DNA of 5,610 nt from Thermoplasmata archaeon (lineage in GTDB: Archaea; Thermoplasmatota; SW-10-69-26), in assembly GCA_003561665.1 (NCBI GenBank), contig PWVY01000029.1:1-5610 (forward strand), written 5' to 3'. Under the pieces are notes generated by a model. That model saw only the letters and a program-made list of their open reading frames with translations. It was not told where the DNA came from and made no database searches. Each line of letters begins with the position of its first letter. The first letter of the stretch is position 1. Made by a program: the position numbers and the translations under genes. Of the stretch, positions 5,599-5,610 are shown one piece after another.

Positions 5599-5610
5599 GC
5601 CTATCGGGGC

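Overview
The window looks archaeal, most likely euryarchaeal with moderately high G+C. Three things point that way: a DUF2270 membrane protein of a type best known from haloarchaea and relatives, a single-chain ADP-forming acyl-CoA synthetase, and TATA-like boxes placed 26-38 nt upstream of start codons that mostly lack a Shine-Dalgarno sequence. The lineage cannot be fixed further; the acidity of the proteins is moderate and does not by itself indicate an extreme halophile.

Layout, left to right. At 1-200 on the minus strand is the 5' end of a CinA C-terminal-domain (PncC-type NMN deamidase) gene that runs off the left edge. A 182-bp divergent spacer separates it from a plus-strand zinc-dependent medium-chain alcohol dehydrogenase (383-1435) of the Thermoanaerobacter/Clostridium secondary-alcohol type. 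Next comes a plus-strand DUF2270 membrane protein (1523-2206) behind its own TATA-like box. It converges on a minus-strand small membrane protein of unknown family (2346-2789), upstream of which lies a minus-strand universal stress protein (2856-3308). A 121-bp divergent spacer then leads to a plus-strand 722-residue ADP-forming acetate/acyl-CoA ligase (3430-5598) that fills the rest of the window. No intergenic gap exceeds 300 bp, and I saw no tRNA, rRNA, CRISPR array or insertion sequence.

How the genes may work together is inference. The dehydrogenase (alcohol to ketone or aldehyde, predicted NAD-linked), the acyl-CoA ligase (acyl-CoA to acid plus ATP) and the PncC-like enzyme (pyridine nucleotide recycling) would fit a heterotroph with fermentative or overflow carbon metabolism, but the mixed orientations argue against a single operon. 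The window looks like ordinary archaeal chromosome rather than a mobile or defence island. The points most worth a second look are the cofactor-site substitution in the dehydrogenase, the paired TATA-like boxes at identical spacing, a perfect 16-bp palindrome on the start codon of the unknown membrane protein, and a reversal of G/C strand bias inside the acyl-CoA ligase gene.
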